Source: Anaerolineae bacterium
Lineage (GTDB): Bacteria > Chloroflexota > Anaerolineae > UBA4142 > SHND01
Direction of reading: 5' to 3'
Assembly (NCBI GenBank): GCA_021463195.1
Contig: JAJTXZ010000044.1
Location: 1-41,083 of the forward strand
DNA: 41,083 bases
Shown here: piece by piece, positions 7,614 to 16,256 of the stretch
How the letters are laid out: every line of letters starts with the position of its first letter
Position numbering within the stretch: position 1 is the stretch's first letter
Translations under genes and position numbers: made by a program
Notes under the pieces: generated by a model
Database searches by the model: none
Told to the model about the DNA's origin: nothing
Seen by the model: only the letters and a program-made list of their open reading frames with translations

Positions 7614-8045
7614 ATGGCCCAAGTCAAAGCATGTCCTGATTGCGAACGTCGCAATGCCGCCGATAACACGGTCTGTCAATTTTGCGGCATGACGTTAGAA
7701 CAAGCGCCGATATTTGACGCGCCCGATTTGGCGCTGCCGAAAATCACTATCAACGACCGTGTGTTAAAGCTGCCGCTGCAAGTCGAGCTTGTCATCGGGC
7801 GCGCTGACGCGCCCAGCGGTTGGATACCCGATGTTGATTTATTGCCTTTGGGCGGCACCGCCGGCGCGGGCGTTTCGCGGCGGCACGCGCGTTTGGTGTG
7901 GTATGGTCATTGGCAAATTCAAGATTTGGGTTCGGCGAATGGCACATTTGTGGACCGGCATCGTCTCGCTCCCGACATGCCTCAAGACCTCAAGCCCGGC
8001 GCCGTGATTCAAATCGGCAGATTGTATTTGGTCTATCACGGTTAG
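7614..8045 (+). CDS. FHA domain protein with N-terminal zinc ribbon
   Basis: The 143-residue protein has a zinc ribbon at about 7-26 (CPDC-x(11)-CQFC) and an FHA domain at about 45-140 with the phosphothreonine-pocket motifs IGR, SRRHARL, GSANGTFV and RHRL. FHA domains bind phosphothreonine peptides, so it is the natural reader for the kinase encoded just upstream. It lies 19 bases after the kinase stop with no strong ribosome site except the GAGG at the kinase stop codon. The ribbon closely resembles the one in the PP2C protein of the same operon, which suggests a common partner or a shared origin. Confidence 0.9.
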   Translation: MAQVKACPDCERRNAADNTVCQFCGMTLEQAPIFDAPDLALPKITINDRVLKLPLQVELVIGRADAPSGWIPDVDLLPLGGTAGAGVSRRHARLVWYGHWQIQDLGSANGTFVDRHRLAPDMPQDLKPGAVIQIGRLYLVYHG

Positions 8046-8075
8046 GGGAAAAAGGTTTTTTTCCGCGCGACCAAA

Positions 8076-8111
8076 AACGCCGCGTCGGAAAAATTTTTCC
8101 GACGCGGCGTT
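8076..8111. terminator. 36-bp perfect palindrome between the FHA gene and tRNA-Trp
   Basis: AACGCCGCGTCGGAAAAA is followed directly by its exact reverse complement. It lies 31 bases after the FHA stop and just past the 3' end of the convergent tRNA-Trp gene, so it can serve as a terminator for either strand. No long T-run follows it, so in RNA it is mainly a long stem. Confidence 0.6.
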
Positions 8112-8114
8112 GTG

Positions 8115-8188
8115 TGGCAGGGGAGCAGGGAATTGAACCCTGGACTACCATTTTGGAGACGGTCAGTTTACCTCTAGCCTACTCCCCT
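8115..8188 (-). tRNA. tRNA-Trp (anticodon CCA)
   Basis: The minus strand folds as a tRNA: acceptor AGGGGAG with CTCCCCT, anticodon stem ACCGT with ATGGT around the loop CTCCAAA (anticodon CCA), variable loop AGTC, T arm CAGGG-TTCAATT-CCCTG, discriminator G and an encoded CCA end (8117-8115). The D stem carries one mismatch (C12-A23). Confidence 0.95.
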
Positions 8189-8199
8189 TTGCGTTCGCC

Positions 8200-8228
8200 A
8201 TTCTAGCATGCCCGATGGATTCTCGCAA
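8200..8228 (-). promoter_or_regulatory. Promoter of tRNA-Trp
   Basis: TTGCGA (8228-8223) and TAGAAT (8205-8200) on the minus strand with a 17-base spacer; transcription would start about 5 bases before the tRNA. The remaining stretch 8229-8492 shows no gene and no clear repeat. Confidence 0.65.
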
Positions 8229-8492
8229 ATTATTTTCGCGTCGAGACGCAGTTAAACAATTCCCAAAAGGTTTTACCTTTGGCATTGTCTATGTTAAAGT
8301 AATTGACCGAAAAAATATCAAATTCACCAAGTGAAAAGTTCAAAGCAAAATGCGCGCGCCGAACGCAAGTAAATCGCGTAACGCGTATTCCAAGACGCGC
8401 GTCAGAGAACGCCTTGCTGCGCGGACGATTCCGCGATCAAGTTAACGCGCCCGAGTCTTTCGCTTTGAACTTGCGCTTTTTATTCTCGCCTT

Positions 8493-9482
8493 ATGAAACA
8501 TCAAGTGTTTGTCTCACGCCTTATCCCGGATGAAGGATTGAATCTGGTGCGCGACGCGTTTGACGCCGAAGTGTGGCAGGACGAGCTGCCGCCGTCGCGC
8601 GAAATATTGTTGGAAAAAATTCGCGGCAAAGCGGGTTTGCTCTCGCTGCTGACCGATAAAATTGACGCGGCATTGATGGACTTGAATCCGCAGCTGCGCG
8701 TCGTCGCGAACTATGCCGTCGGTTTCGATAATATTGATATTCCGGCGGCGACGCAGCGCGGGCTGCCGATTGGCAATACGCCCGGTGTGCTGACCGACAC
8801 CACTTCAGATTTCGCGTTCACGATGCTGATGAGCGCGGCGCGGCGCGTGGTCGAAGGCGCGGATTATGTGCGCGCGGGCAAATGGAAAACGTGGGGCCCC
8901 AAATTGTTAATGGGTGTGGATATTCACGGCGCGACGTTGGGCCTCGTCGGTTTTGGGCGCATCGGGCAAGCGATGGCAAAACGCGCGAGCGGTTTCGATA
9001 TGCGCGTCTTGTACTATGACCAATATCGCCGCGAAGATTTGGAAAAATCTATGGGCGTCATTTACGCCGACATGGATACGTTGTTGCGCGAAGCGGATTT
9101 TGTTTCGATTCATACCGACCTTAACGAAACGACGCGCCACATGTTCAACGACGCCGCGTTTTCAAAAATGAAATCGTCCGCGCTGCTCATCAACAGCGCG
9201 CGCGGGCCCATCATTGACCCTGTCGCGCTGCACGCCGCGTTATCGTCGGGAAAAATTCGCGCGGCGGCGTTGGATGTGACCGAACCCGAACCGATTCCCA
9301 TGGACAGTCCGCTGCTCGCCTTGCCGAATTGTCTTGTGGTTCCGCACATTGCGAGCGCGTCCATCGCGACGCGCGGCAAGATGGCAGAGATGGCGGCGAA
9401 AAATTTAATCGCGGGCGTGAACGGCGAAAAACTGCCGACATGCGTGAATCCGGAAGTGTATGAAAAAGAAGTGAGAAAATAG
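8493..9482 (+). CDS. gyaR: D-2-hydroxyacid dehydrogenase (glyoxylate/hydroxypyruvate reductase type)
   Basis: A 329-residue member of the D-isomer-specific 2-hydroxyacid dehydrogenases, which reduce glyoxylate or hydroxypyruvate with NAD(P)H. Visible motifs: VGFDNID with the substrate loop, the Rossmann motif GLVGFGRIGQAMA, INSARGPIID with the catalytic Arg, VTEPEPIP with the catalytic Glu, and VPHIASAS with the catalytic His. The length is normal for the family and the start gives the usual KHQVFVSR beginning. No convincing promoter or ribosome site is visible just upstream. A class V aminotransferase of the alanine-glyoxylate type is encoded at 26217-27299, which could supply hydroxypyruvate or remove glyoxylate, but the two are not in one operon. 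The exact substrate is uncertain. Confidence 0.88.
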   Translation: MKHQVFVSRLIPDEGLNLVRDAFDAEVWQDELPPSREILLEKIRGKAGLLSLLTDKIDAALMDLNPQLRVVANYAVGFDNIDIPAATQRGLPIGNTPGVLTDTTSDFAFTMLMSAARRVVEGADYVRAGKWKTWGPKLLMGVDIHGATLGLVGFGRIGQAMAKRASGFDMRVLYYDQYRREDLEKSMGVIYADMDTLLREADFVSIHTDLNETTRHMFNDAAFSKMKSSALLINSARGPIIDPVALHAALSSGKIRAAALDVTEPEPIPMDSPLLALPNCLVVPHIASASIATRGKMAEMAAKNLIAGVNGEKLPTCVNPEVYEKEVRK

Positions 9483-9537
9483 CAGACCGCATCGCGTAGG
9501 GAATATTCCTTGCGATCTGCTACCCGCTACCTGCAAC
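9483..9537. repeat. Word-type spacer hairpin (GCAGGTAGC words)
   Basis: GCAGA..CGCA near 9483 pairs with TGCGATCTGC (9511-9520) around the central palindrome GGAATATTCC; the words CTACCCG and CTACCTG follow up to the next ATG. No Shine-Dalgarno sequence is present before the HIT gene. Confidence 0.65.
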
Positions 9538-10071
9538 ATGTCGCTTAAACCCAAATTGCTCCGCGAAACGTTTCCGCAACTTGATTTGATTGACGCGCCA
9601 TGGCGACACAAATATTTTGATTTGCCGAAAGATGAGCGGTGCTTTATCTGTCACGCCATCCATGCCGCGCCGCGGCATGACGCGAAAAATCTGCTGCTCG
9701 CGCGCGGCGAACGCGCAATCATTATTTTGAATCGTTATCCGTACACGATGGGCGCGTTAATGGTCGCGCCGTTCGCGCATGTTGGCGATTATCGCGAAAT
9801 TGACGACCAAGCGCATTCAGAAATGAATCGGTTGGTAAAACGCGCCATGAATATCCTTGACGCGGCGCTGCAGCCCAAAGCGTACAACATCGGCGTCAAT
9901 CAAGGCGTAGCCGCGGGCGCGGGTTTAAAGGACCATCTGCATATTCACGTTGTCCCGCGTTGGGCGGCGGACACGAATTTTATGACCACCATTGGCAAGA
10001 CGCGCATACTTGCTCAAGACGTGGACGGAATGTACAAACGCTTGAAAAAGACGCTCAAAAACGAGACGTGA
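9538..10071 (+). CDS. HIT family nucleotide hydrolase/transferase (Ap4A phosphorylase-like)
   Basis: The 177-residue protein carries the histidine-triad motif HLHIHVVPRW (about 139-148) whose middle His is the nucleophile on the nucleotide alpha-phosphate. Upstream, CFIC (about 36-39) suggests half of the zinc site seen in branched HIT proteins, and NRYPYTMGALMVAP is the conserved family core. Enzymes of this group act on AMP-linked compounds such as Ap4A, ADP or adenylyl-sulfate; the exact substrate cannot be read from the sequence. The ATG directly follows a word-type spacer and has no ribosome site. It is probably co-transcribed with the reductase upstream. Confidence 0.88.
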   Translation: MSLKPKLLRETFPQLDLIDAPWRHKYFDLPKDERCFICHAIHAAPRHDAKNLLLARGERAIIILNRYPYTMGALMVAPFAHVGDYREIDDQAHSEMNRLVKRAMNILDAALQPKAYNIGVNQGVAAGAGLKDHLHIHVVPRWAADTNFMTTIGKTRILAQDVDGMYKRLKKTLKNET

Positions 10072-10126
10072 AGGATACGCGGCGATAGATATACAGGGAG
10101 ATTTGCTACTTTGTTTTCGCCATTTT

Positions 10127-10135
10127 TGTTATAAT
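10127..10135 (+). promoter_or_regulatory. Extended -10 promoter before the acyl-CoA block
   Basis: TGT followed by the perfect box TATAAT (10130-10135); no good -35 at 17 bases, as expected for an extended -10 site. The predicted start near 10142 leaves a leader of only about 16 bases that contains AGAGG before the thiolase ATG. Confidence 0.65.
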
Positions 10136-10157
10136 AGCCCAGAGGTTTCAAAAAAAG

Positions 10158-11336
10158 ATGAGTCACCCAGATGTGTTTATCCTTTCGGGCGCGCGACTTG
10201 CCACCGGAAAATTTCAGGGTTCGTTAAAAGATATTCCCGCGCCGCAGTTGGGCGCGCACGCGATACGCGCGGCAGTGGCGCGCGCGCGCATCGCGTCGGA
10301 ACAAATTGACGAAGCGCTGCTCGGCAATGTCGTCAGCGCGGGTTTGGGGCAAACGCCCGCGCGCCAAGCCGCGCTCGGCGCAGGTTTGCCCGATACAATT
10401 AACGCGACATTGGTAAACAAAGTATGCGGTTCATCGCTCAAAACCGTGATGCTCGGCGCGGCGATGCTGCGCGCGGGCGACGCTCAGGTTCTGGTGGCCG
10501 GCGGCTTTGAAAGCATGTCGCGTGGGCCCTATCTCTCGGAACAATTACGCGGCGGCGCGCGCATGGGCGACGTGAATTTCCGCGACGCGGTGGTGTTTGA
10601 CGCGTTGACCGACCCGTTCCATAACTGGCACATGGGCAACGCGGCGGAATTTATCGCGCGGAAAATGGAAGTGACGCGCGCGGAACAGGACGCCTACGCG
10701 CTGCGCTCGCATCAACGCGCGTTAGCGGCGCAGCAATCCGGAAAATTCAAAGACGAAATCGCGCCGCTTGAAATTGCAAGCAAAGGCGGCGTGAAAATTT
10801 TTGACGCGGACGAAACGATTCGCGCCGATTCATCGCTCGAAGCGCTGACAAAACTAAAGCCGGTGTTTCAAAAAGACGGCAGCGTCACCGCCGGCAACGC
10901 GCCCGGTTGGTCGGATGGCGCGGCGGCGCTCGTCATCGCGAGCCAAACCGCGTTGAACGGACATGCGCCGCTCGCGCGCATCGCGGGCTATCATCAAGCG
11001 GGCGTCGCGCCGGAAAAAATTTTTTGGGCGCCGATTGACGCGATTAGCGGACTGTTGAAAAAACTGGCGTGGAAACGCGACGATGTGGATTTGTTCGAGT
11101 TGAATGAAGCGTTCGCGGCGCAAGCCTTGGCGGACGGCAATGCGCTCGGCTGGGATTGGGACAAGGTGAATGTGAATGGCGGCGCCATTGCGCTCGGGCA
11201 TCCGCTCGGCGCGAGCGGCGCGCGAATTTTGGTGACGCTGCTGTATGAATTGAAACGCCGCGGCGGCAAGCGCGGTATCGCGTCCGCCTGTCTCGGCGGC
11301 GGCGAAGCGGTGGCAGTGGCAATCGAAACTTGGTAG
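10158..11336 (+). CDS. Thiolase (acetyl-CoA C-acyltransferase/acetyltransferase)
   Basis: A 392-residue thiolase, which cleaves 3-ketoacyl-CoA with CoA or condenses two acetyl-CoA. The nucleophilic Cys is Cys90 in NKVCGSSLK; the second active-site parts are NEAFAAQ, GGAIALGHPLGASGAR (His) and CLGGGEA (the acid/base Cys near the C-terminus). Length is standard. It heads the acyl-CoA degradation run and is followed by an acyl-CoA dehydrogenase across a 57-base word-type spacer. It could complete beta-oxidation or act in acetoacetyl-CoA metabolism; the sequence does not decide which. Confidence 0.93.
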   Translation: MSHPDVFILSGARLATGKFQGSLKDIPAPQLGAHAIRAAVARARIASEQIDEALLGNVVSAGLGQTPARQAALGAGLPDTINATLVNKVCGSSLKTVMLGAAMLRAGDAQVLVAGGFESMSRGPYLSEQLRGGARMGDVNFRDAVVFDALTDPFHNWHMGNAAEFIARKMEVTRAEQDAYALRSHQRALAAQQSGKFKDEIAPLEIASKGGVKIFDADETIRADSSLEALTKLKPVFQKDGSVTAGNAPGWSDGAAALVIASQTALNGHAPLARIAGYHQAGVAPEKIFWAPIDAISGLLKKLAWKRDDVDLFELNEAFAAQALADGNALGWDWDKVNVNGGAIALGHPLGASGARILVTLLYELKRRGGKRGIASACLGGGEAVAVAIETW

Positions 11337-11340
11337 CGTT

Positions 11341-11390
11341 GACAGTTGAAGGTTGAATATTTGCGCAACCTTTGACTTACTGGTAACCCG
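11341..11390. repeat. Word-type spacer hairpin (GTTGAAGG words)
   Basis: GACAGTTGAAGGTTG pairs imperfectly with CAACCTTTGACTTACTG, across GAATATTTGCG. It fills the gap between thiolase and acyl-CoA dehydrogenase; only a weak GGTAA precedes the next ATG. Confidence 0.6.
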
Positions 11391-11393
11391 AAA

Positions 11394-12542
11394 ATGGACT
11401 TTGAACTCACTGAGGAACAAAAACAGATTCGCGATTTGGCGCGTGAATTCGCGCAAAAAGAAATCGCGCCGATCGCATCCGAGTACGACGCGCGTGGCGA
11501 ATTTCCGCGCGCGACCATCAAAAAGATGGGCGAACTCGGTTTGATGGGTATCGAGATTCCGACCGAATATGGCGGCGCGGGTCTCGATACGTTATGCTAT
11601 GTGTTGGCGATGGAAGAAATCTCCAAAGTGGACGCGTCGCACGGCACCATCATGTCCGTCAATAATTCGTTGTTTTGTTACGGTTTGTATAAATTCGGCG
11701 ACCAAGCGCAAAAAGAAAAATATCTTGTTCCCGTCGCGTCGGGCGCGAAAATCGGCGCGTATTCGCTGACCGAACCGCAGTCGGGCAGCGACGCGGGCAA
11801 TATGCAAACGCTGGCCGTGGCGGCTGGCGATAGCTATGTCATTAACGGACGCAAATCGTGGGTGACGAGCGGACCTGTCGCCGATTTCATCATCTTGTTC
11901 GCGATGGTGCGCCCAGAATTAAAACACAAAGGCACGTCGGCGTTTATGATTGACACCGCGCAGCCCGGCTTTGCGCGCGGCAAAGTGGAGCCGAAACTGG
12001 GCATTCGCGCGAGCGCGACGTGCGAACTTTTTTTTGATGATTATCGCGTCGCCGCGCGCGAACGCGTCGGCCAAGATGGCGATGGTTTCAAAATCGCGAT
12101 GAGCATCCTTGACGCGGGGCGTATTGGCATCGCCGCGCAAGCGCTGGGCATCGCGCAAGCCGCATTCGAAGCGTCGGTGAAATATGCCAAAGAGCGCGAA
12201 GCGTTTGGCAGTAAAATCGGCGACTTTCAAGCGATTCAATGGATGCTCGCGGACATGGCGACGCGCATCGAAGCCGCGCGTCTGTTGGTCTATAACGCGG
12301 CATTGAAAAAAACGCGCGGCGAAAAATATACGCGCGACGCGGCGATGGCGAAATTGTACGCGAGCGAAGTCGCGTCGTTTGCCGCCGACTGCGCGATTCA
12401 AATTCACGGCGGGATGGGTTATTCCAAAGAGCTGCCGATTGAACGCTATTATCGCGACGCGCGCATCACGCGCATTTATGAAGGCACGAGCGAAATTCAG
12501 CGCACTATTATCGCGCGCGAGACGCTAAAGCAGCGCGCTTGA
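11394..12542 (+). CDS. Acyl-CoA dehydrogenase
   Basis: A 382-residue FAD enzyme that introduces the 2,3-double bond into acyl-CoA. It shows the family signatures AYSLTEPQSGSDAGNM, GRKSWVTSGPVADF, the FAD-contacting region QAIQWMLADMATRIEAARLLVY and QIHGGMGYSKELPIERYYRDARI. The catalytic base is Glu363 in IYEGTSEIQR, in the position used by short- and medium-chain enzymes. Its neighbours (propionyl-CoA carboxylase subunits, mutases) suggest short-chain or branched substrates such as butyryl- or isobutyryl-CoA, but this is inferred. An electron-transfer flavoprotein is not encoded nearby. Confidence 0.95.
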   Translation: MDFELTEEQKQIRDLAREFAQKEIAPIASEYDARGEFPRATIKKMGELGLMGIEIPTEYGGAGLDTLCYVLAMEEISKVDASHGTIMSVNNSLFCYGLYKFGDQAQKEKYLVPVASGAKIGAYSLTEPQSGSDAGNMQTLAVAAGDSYVINGRKSWVTSGPVADFIILFAMVRPELKHKGTSAFMIDTAQPGFARGKVEPKLGIRASATCELFFDDYRVAARERVGQDGDGFKIAMSILDAGRIGIAAQALGIAQAAFEASVKYAKEREAFGSKIGDFQAIQWMLADMATRIEAARLLVYNAALKKTRGEKYTRDAAMAKLYASEVASFAADCAIQIHGGMGYSKELPIERYYRDARITRIYEGTSEIQRTIIARETLKQRA

Positions 12543-12584
12543 ATTCTGAATTCCAAATCTGAATCCCGAATTCAATCTTAAATC
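12543..12584. repeat. Word-type spacer (GAATTC words)
   Basis: Three GAATTC copies and two close variants (CTGAATCC, CAATCTTAA) in 42 bases, self-complementary because GAATTC is a palindrome. The carboxyltransferase ATG follows with no Shine-Dalgarno sequence. Confidence 0.6.
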
Positions 12585-14123
12585 ATGTCACTCGACGGCA
12601 AAATGATGGAACTGCGCGCGATGCGCGAACAGGCGTTGATGGGCGGCGGGCAAAAGCGGGTTGATCAGCAGCACGCCAAAGGCAAATATACCGCGCGCGA
12701 ACGCATTGACCTTTTGCTTGACGAAGGTTCGTTTCAAGAGTTGGGGATGTTTGTGACCCAACACAATCCGGGCGAGCAATCTATCTTTGGCGACGGCGTT
12801 GTGACCGGTTATGGCACGATTGATGGGCGGCTCGTCTATGTGTTTTCCCAAGACTTTACGGTCTTTGGCGGTTCGCTCGGCGAAGCGCACGCGGAAAAAA
12901 TCGTGCGCTTGCAAGATATGGCGCTGAAAAATGGCGCGCCGATTATCGGGCTGAACGATTCAGGCGGCGCGCGTATTCAAGAAGGAGTGATTTCGCTCGG
13001 CGGTTACGCCGATATTTTTTTGCGTAATACGCTGGCGAGCGGAGTTATTCCGCAAATCAGTTCCATCATGGGCCCTTGCGCGGGCGGCGCGGTGTATTCG
13101 CCGGCGCTCACTGATTTTACGGTGATGGTCAAAGACACGAGCTATATGTTTGTGACGGGTCCCGATGTGGTGCGCGCGGTGACGCACGAAGATGTTTCGT
13201 TTGAAACGCTCGGCGGCGCGATGCTGCACAATACCGCGAGCGGCGTCGCGCATTTCGCGTGCAATAGCGAAGAAGAAGCGGTGAACTCGATTCGCGTGCT
13301 TTTGTCGTTCTTGCCGCAAAATAACGCCGAAGACCCGCCGCGGCGCGCCGTAACCGATTCGCCGCTGCGCGCCGAGACCGAACTAGATACGATTGTGCCG
13401 GACAATCCAAACAAACCGTATGACATGAAGCAAGTGATTAAATTGATTGTGGATGACGGCGATTTCTTTCAAGTGCAAGAACATTTCGCGCCCAACATCA
13501 TTATCGGTTTTGCGCGCATGAACGGGCGGCCGATCGGCATTGTCGCGCAGCAGCCGATGGCGCTAGCGGGCGTGTTGGATATTGACGCGTCGGTCAAAGC
13601 CGCGCGCTTTGTGCGCTTTTGCGATTGTTTTAATGTGCCATTGTTGACGTTGGAAGATGTGCCGGGCTTTTTGCCCGGCGTGGGACAGGAACATAGCGGC
13701 ATTATTCGGCACGGCGCGAAATTGTTGTACGCGTATTGCGAAGCGACGGTGCCCAAAATCACGGTGATTACGCGTAAAGCGTACGGCGGCGCGTACTGTG
13801 TCATGAATTCCAAACACGTGCGCGGCGATTTGAATTTCGCCTGGCCCACCGCCGAAATCGCGGTCATGGGTTCCGATGGCGCGGTGAATGTAATCGCGCG
13901 CGACGAAATCGCGAAATCCGCCGACCCCGAAGCTACGCGCGCGAAACTGGTGGCCGAATATCGCGAGAAATACGCGAATCCGTACATCGCCGCCGCGCGT
14001 GGTTATGTGGACGATGTGATTGAACCGCGCTTGACGCGCGCGCGCGTGATTTCCGGTTTTGAAATGTTGCAAAATAAACGCGATAGTTTGCCGCCCAAGA
14101 AACATGGGAATATTCCGCTGTGA
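12585..14123 (+). CDS. pccB: Acyl-CoA carboxylase carboxyltransferase subunit (propionyl-CoA carboxylase beta type)
   Basis: The 512-residue protein is a full-length acyl-CoA carboxyltransferase (MmdA/PccB family). It moves the carboxyl group from carboxybiotin to propionyl-CoA (or acetyl-CoA). Family landmarks: [15 protein letters not shown], the oxyanion segments [13 protein letters not shown] and [28 protein letters not shown], then in the second half [32 protein letters not shown] split by natural variation, [14 protein letters not shown] and [10 protein letters not shown]. Together with the biotin carboxylase (14771) and biotin carrier (16257) it makes a complete three-part carboxylase. 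The mutase and epimerase nearby favour propionyl-CoA as substrate. It lacks a ribosome site and follows a GAATTC-word spacer. Confidence 0.93.
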   Translation: MSLDGKMMELRAMREQALMGGGQKRVDQQHAKGKYTARERIDLLLDEGSFQELGMFVTQHNPGEQSIFGDGVVTGYGTIDGRLVYVFSQDFTVFGGSLGEAHAEKIVRLQDMALKNGAPIIGLNDSGGARIQEGVISLGGYADIFLRNTLASGVIPQISSIMGPCAGGAVYSPALTDFTVMVKDTSYMFVTGPDVVRAVTHEDVSFETLGGAMLHNTASGVAHFACNSEEEAVNSIRVLLSFLPQNNAEDPPRRAVTDSPLRAETELDTIVPDNPNKPYDMKQVIKLIVDDGDFFQVQEHFAPNIIIGFARMNGRPIGIVAQQPMALAGVLDIDASVKAARFVRFCDCFNVPLLTLEDVPGFLPGVGQEHSGIIRHGAKLLYAYCEATVPKITVITRKAYGGAYCVMNSKHVRGDLNFAWPTAEIAVMGSDGAVNVIARDEIAKSADPEATRAKLVAEYREKYANPYIAAARGYVDDVIEPRLTRARVISGFEMLQNKRDSLPPKKHGNIPL

Positions 14124-14229
14124 ATAAAGTTCGAGCTGCGCGCTTTGGCATTGCTTGCTCACGCGCGCCCAAAGACTTGCGCGCGACGCCGAGTTGGCGC
14201 GACGCGCGCTTGGCGGACACAAGAACAAT

Positions 14230-14709
14230 ATGAGCGCTTATTTTACCCAAATCGGACACGCGCATTTAAAGGTGCGCGATCTGGAGCGCGCGACCGCGTT
14301 TTATACGCGTTTTTTCTCGCTCCAAGTGGTCGAGCGCGTCGGCGAGGGCTATGTGTTTTTAAGCGGCGGCGCGCGGCATCATGAGCTCGCGCTGCAGCAT
14401 GTCGGCGTGGATGCGCCAATGCCGCCGCGTCAAGCCACGGGCTTGAATCATGTCGCGTTTGAGACGCCGGATAAAATTTCATTCGCGCGCGCGTACCAAG
14501 CGTTGACGGACGCGGGCATTCATGTCACAATCGTAGACCATTGCGTCAGTTGGTCCATGTATTTCAACGACCCGGATGGCAATGGTTTGGAAATTTATTG
14601 GGATGAGCGCGGCGAACCGGACGGCATGAAACATTGGCGCGGCGTAAATTTGCCGTTGGAGAGCGATGATGTCCTTGCGGTGTTGGAAGAAAAAGAGACT
14701 GACGGCTAG
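14230..14709 (+). CDS. VOC superfamily protein (catechol dioxygenase/glyoxalase-like)
   Basis: A 159-residue vicinal-oxygen-chelate protein with two beta-alpha-beta modules. Likely metal ligands are the His in IGHAHLKVRD, the His in GLNHVAFE, and the Glu in GNGLEIYWD. The internal phrases YFNDPDGNGLEIYWDE resemble extradiol dioxygenases and CatE-type enzymes rather than methylmalonyl-CoA epimerase, which is encoded separately at 20287. The ATG at 14230 is preferred over a TTG at 14155 because the fold begins there. It sits inside the carboxylase gene run, between the carboxyltransferase and biotin carboxylase genes. Its substrate is unknown. Confidence 0.85.
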   Translation: MSAYFTQIGHAHLKVRDLERATAFYTRFFSLQVVERVGEGYVFLSGGARHHELALQHVGVDAPMPPRQATGLNHVAFETPDKISFARAYQALTDAGIHVTIVDHCVSWSMYFNDPDGNGLEIYWDERGEPDGMKHWRGVNLPLESDDVLAVLEEKETDG

Positions 14710-14769
14710 AGACTAGAGATTCCAAATCTCCAGTCTCCAATCTCCAATCTTTAATCTCCAATCTCTATT
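14708..14769. repeat. Word-type spacer hairpin (AATCTCC/GGAGATT words)
   Basis: GAGACTAGAGATT pairs with AATCTCCAGTCTC with one mismatch, followed by AATCTCC-type words repeated to the ATG of the biotin carboxylase gene. Positions 14725-14745 (21 bases) recur exactly, as the reverse complement, at 20266-20286. No Shine-Dalgarno sequence is present. Confidence 0.8.
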
Positions 14770-14770
14770 C

Positions 14771-16255
14771 ATGTTCAAGAAAATTCTCGTCGCCAATCGC
14801 GGCGAAATCGCGGTGCGTATTTTGCGCGCGTGTCGCGAGTTGGGCGTCGAAACTGTCGCGGTGTATTCGGATGCCGACCGCAACGCGCTGCATGTGCGTT
14901 ACGCGGATGAAGCGTACAATATCGGATCCGCGCCCGCGCGCGAAAGCTATCTGCGGATTGACCGGATTGTCGAAATCGCGCTGCGCGCCAAAGTGGACGC
15001 GATTCATCCCGGTTATGGTTTTCTTGCCGAGAATCCGCAATTTGCGCGCGCGGTGATGGCGGCAGATATCGCGTTCATCGGTCCGCCGGCGCGCGCGATT
15101 CAGGCGATGGGCAACAAAGTGCAAGCGCGTAAATTGGCGCAGCGCGTGGGCGCGCCCGTTGTTCCCGGCGTGTACGAAACGTTGAGCGACGAAGCGATTG
15201 TCCAAGCCGCGAATGAAATCGGGTATCCCGTGATGATTAAAGCGGCGGCGGGCGGCGGCGGCAAAGGGATGCGGCGCGTGGATGAACCGGGAGAGATGGC
15301 GAGCGCGTTGGCGCGGGCGCACAGCGAAGCGGCATCGGCGTTTGGCGACGACGCGGTGTATATCGAAAAAGCGTTGACTGGCGTGCGGCACGTCGAGATT
15401 CAAATTCTCGCCGATACCAAAGGCAATGTGATTCATCTCGGCGAGCGCGAATGTTCGTTGCAGCGGCGGCATCAAAAATTGGTTGAGGAAGCGCCGTCAG
15501 TGGCGGTGGACGAGAAAATGCGGATGGCGATGGGCAGCGCCGCGGTCAAGATTGCCCAAGCCGCCGAGTACGTTAACGCGGGAACGTTGGAATTTTTGGT
15601 GGATAAGGATTCTAATTTTTATTTTTTGGAAATGAACACGCGGCTCCAAGTCGAACATCCGGTGACGGAATTGGTCACGGGCGTGGATATTGTCAAGGAA
15701 CAAATTCGCATTGCGTCGGGGCGCGCGCTTTCGTTGCGGCAGGAGAATGTTGTTTTACGCGGGTGGGCGATTGAATGCCGCATCACTGCCGAAGACCCGT
15801 ACAATAATTTTTTACCGAGCGTGGGCAAGATTACAAACTTGCAAGAGCCGACCGGTCCAGGCGTGCGTTTGGAAACAGGGTTGTATGAAGGGATGGAGGT
15901 TTCGCTTTTTTATGATCCGTTGATTGCCAAATTGTGCGTGTGGGGCGAGACGCGCGCGGCGGCGATTGTGCGAATGCGGCGCGCCTTGTCCGAATTTCAA
16001 ATCATGGGCGTATCCACCGCGATTCCGTTTCATCAAAAAATGATGGAAAGCACCAATTTTATGGGCGGACATTTTGACACGCGCTTTGTCGAAGAGAAAT
16101 TTGAAATACGACATGGCGGTTCGCCCGAAAAGGAGCGCGTCGCGGCGTTGATTGGCGCGCTGCTCACGCATGAACGACGACAGACGGCGCTCAATATTCC
16201 GCCCACGCATGGCGCCAATGGCAGTCGTTGGCGCAATCGCGGATGGAAAAGTTAG
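14771..16255 (+). CDS. pccA: Biotin carboxylase subunit of acyl-CoA carboxylase
   Basis: A 494-residue biotin carboxylase that uses ATP and bicarbonate to carboxylate biotin. It has the N-terminal ANRGEIAVRI motif, the ATP-grasp glycine loop KAAAGGGGKGMR (157-168), GERECSLQRRHQK, EMNTRLQVEHPVTE (287-300) and ITAEDP-NFLPSVGKI. Length fits the separate-subunit form (AccC-like); the biotin carrier is a separate gene 1 base downstream instead of a fused C-terminus. This makes the complex a three-gene acyl-CoA carboxylase rather than the long fused PccA. The start ATG directly follows the AATCTCC-word spacer without a ribosome site. Confidence 0.94.
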   Translation: MFKKILVANRGEIAVRILRACRELGVETVAVYSDADRNALHVRYADEAYNIGSAPARESYLRIDRIVEIALRAKVDAIHPGYGFLAENPQFARAVMAADIAFIGPPARAIQAMGNKVQARKLAQRVGAPVVPGVYETLSDEAIVQAANEIGYPVMIKAAAGGGGKGMRRVDEPGEMASALARAHSEAASAFGDDAVYIEKALTGVRHVEIQILADTKGNVIHLGERECSLQRRHQKLVEEAPSVAVDEKMRMAMGSAAVKIAQAAEYVNAGTLEFLVDKDSNFYFLEMNTRLQVEHPVTELVTGVDIVKEQIRIASGRALSLRQENVVLRGWAIECRITAEDPYNNFLPSVGKITNLQEPTGPGVRLETGLYEGMEVSLFYDPLIAKLCVWGETRAAAIVRMRRALSEFQIMGVSTAIPFHQKMMESTNFMGGHFDTRFVEEKFEIRHGGSPEKERVAALIGALLTHERRQTALNIPPTHGANGSRWRNRGWKS

Positions 16256-16256
16256 C

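Noticed and set aside
14155-14229. Longer N-terminus for the VOC protein from a TTG
   Set aside because: The extra 25 residues add no fold element and an ATG gives the standard VOC start.
16152-16256. Longer biotin carrier from an upstream ATG
   Set aside because: It overlaps 104 bases of the biotin carboxylase gene and encodes unconserved sequence; ATG 16257 fits operon packing.
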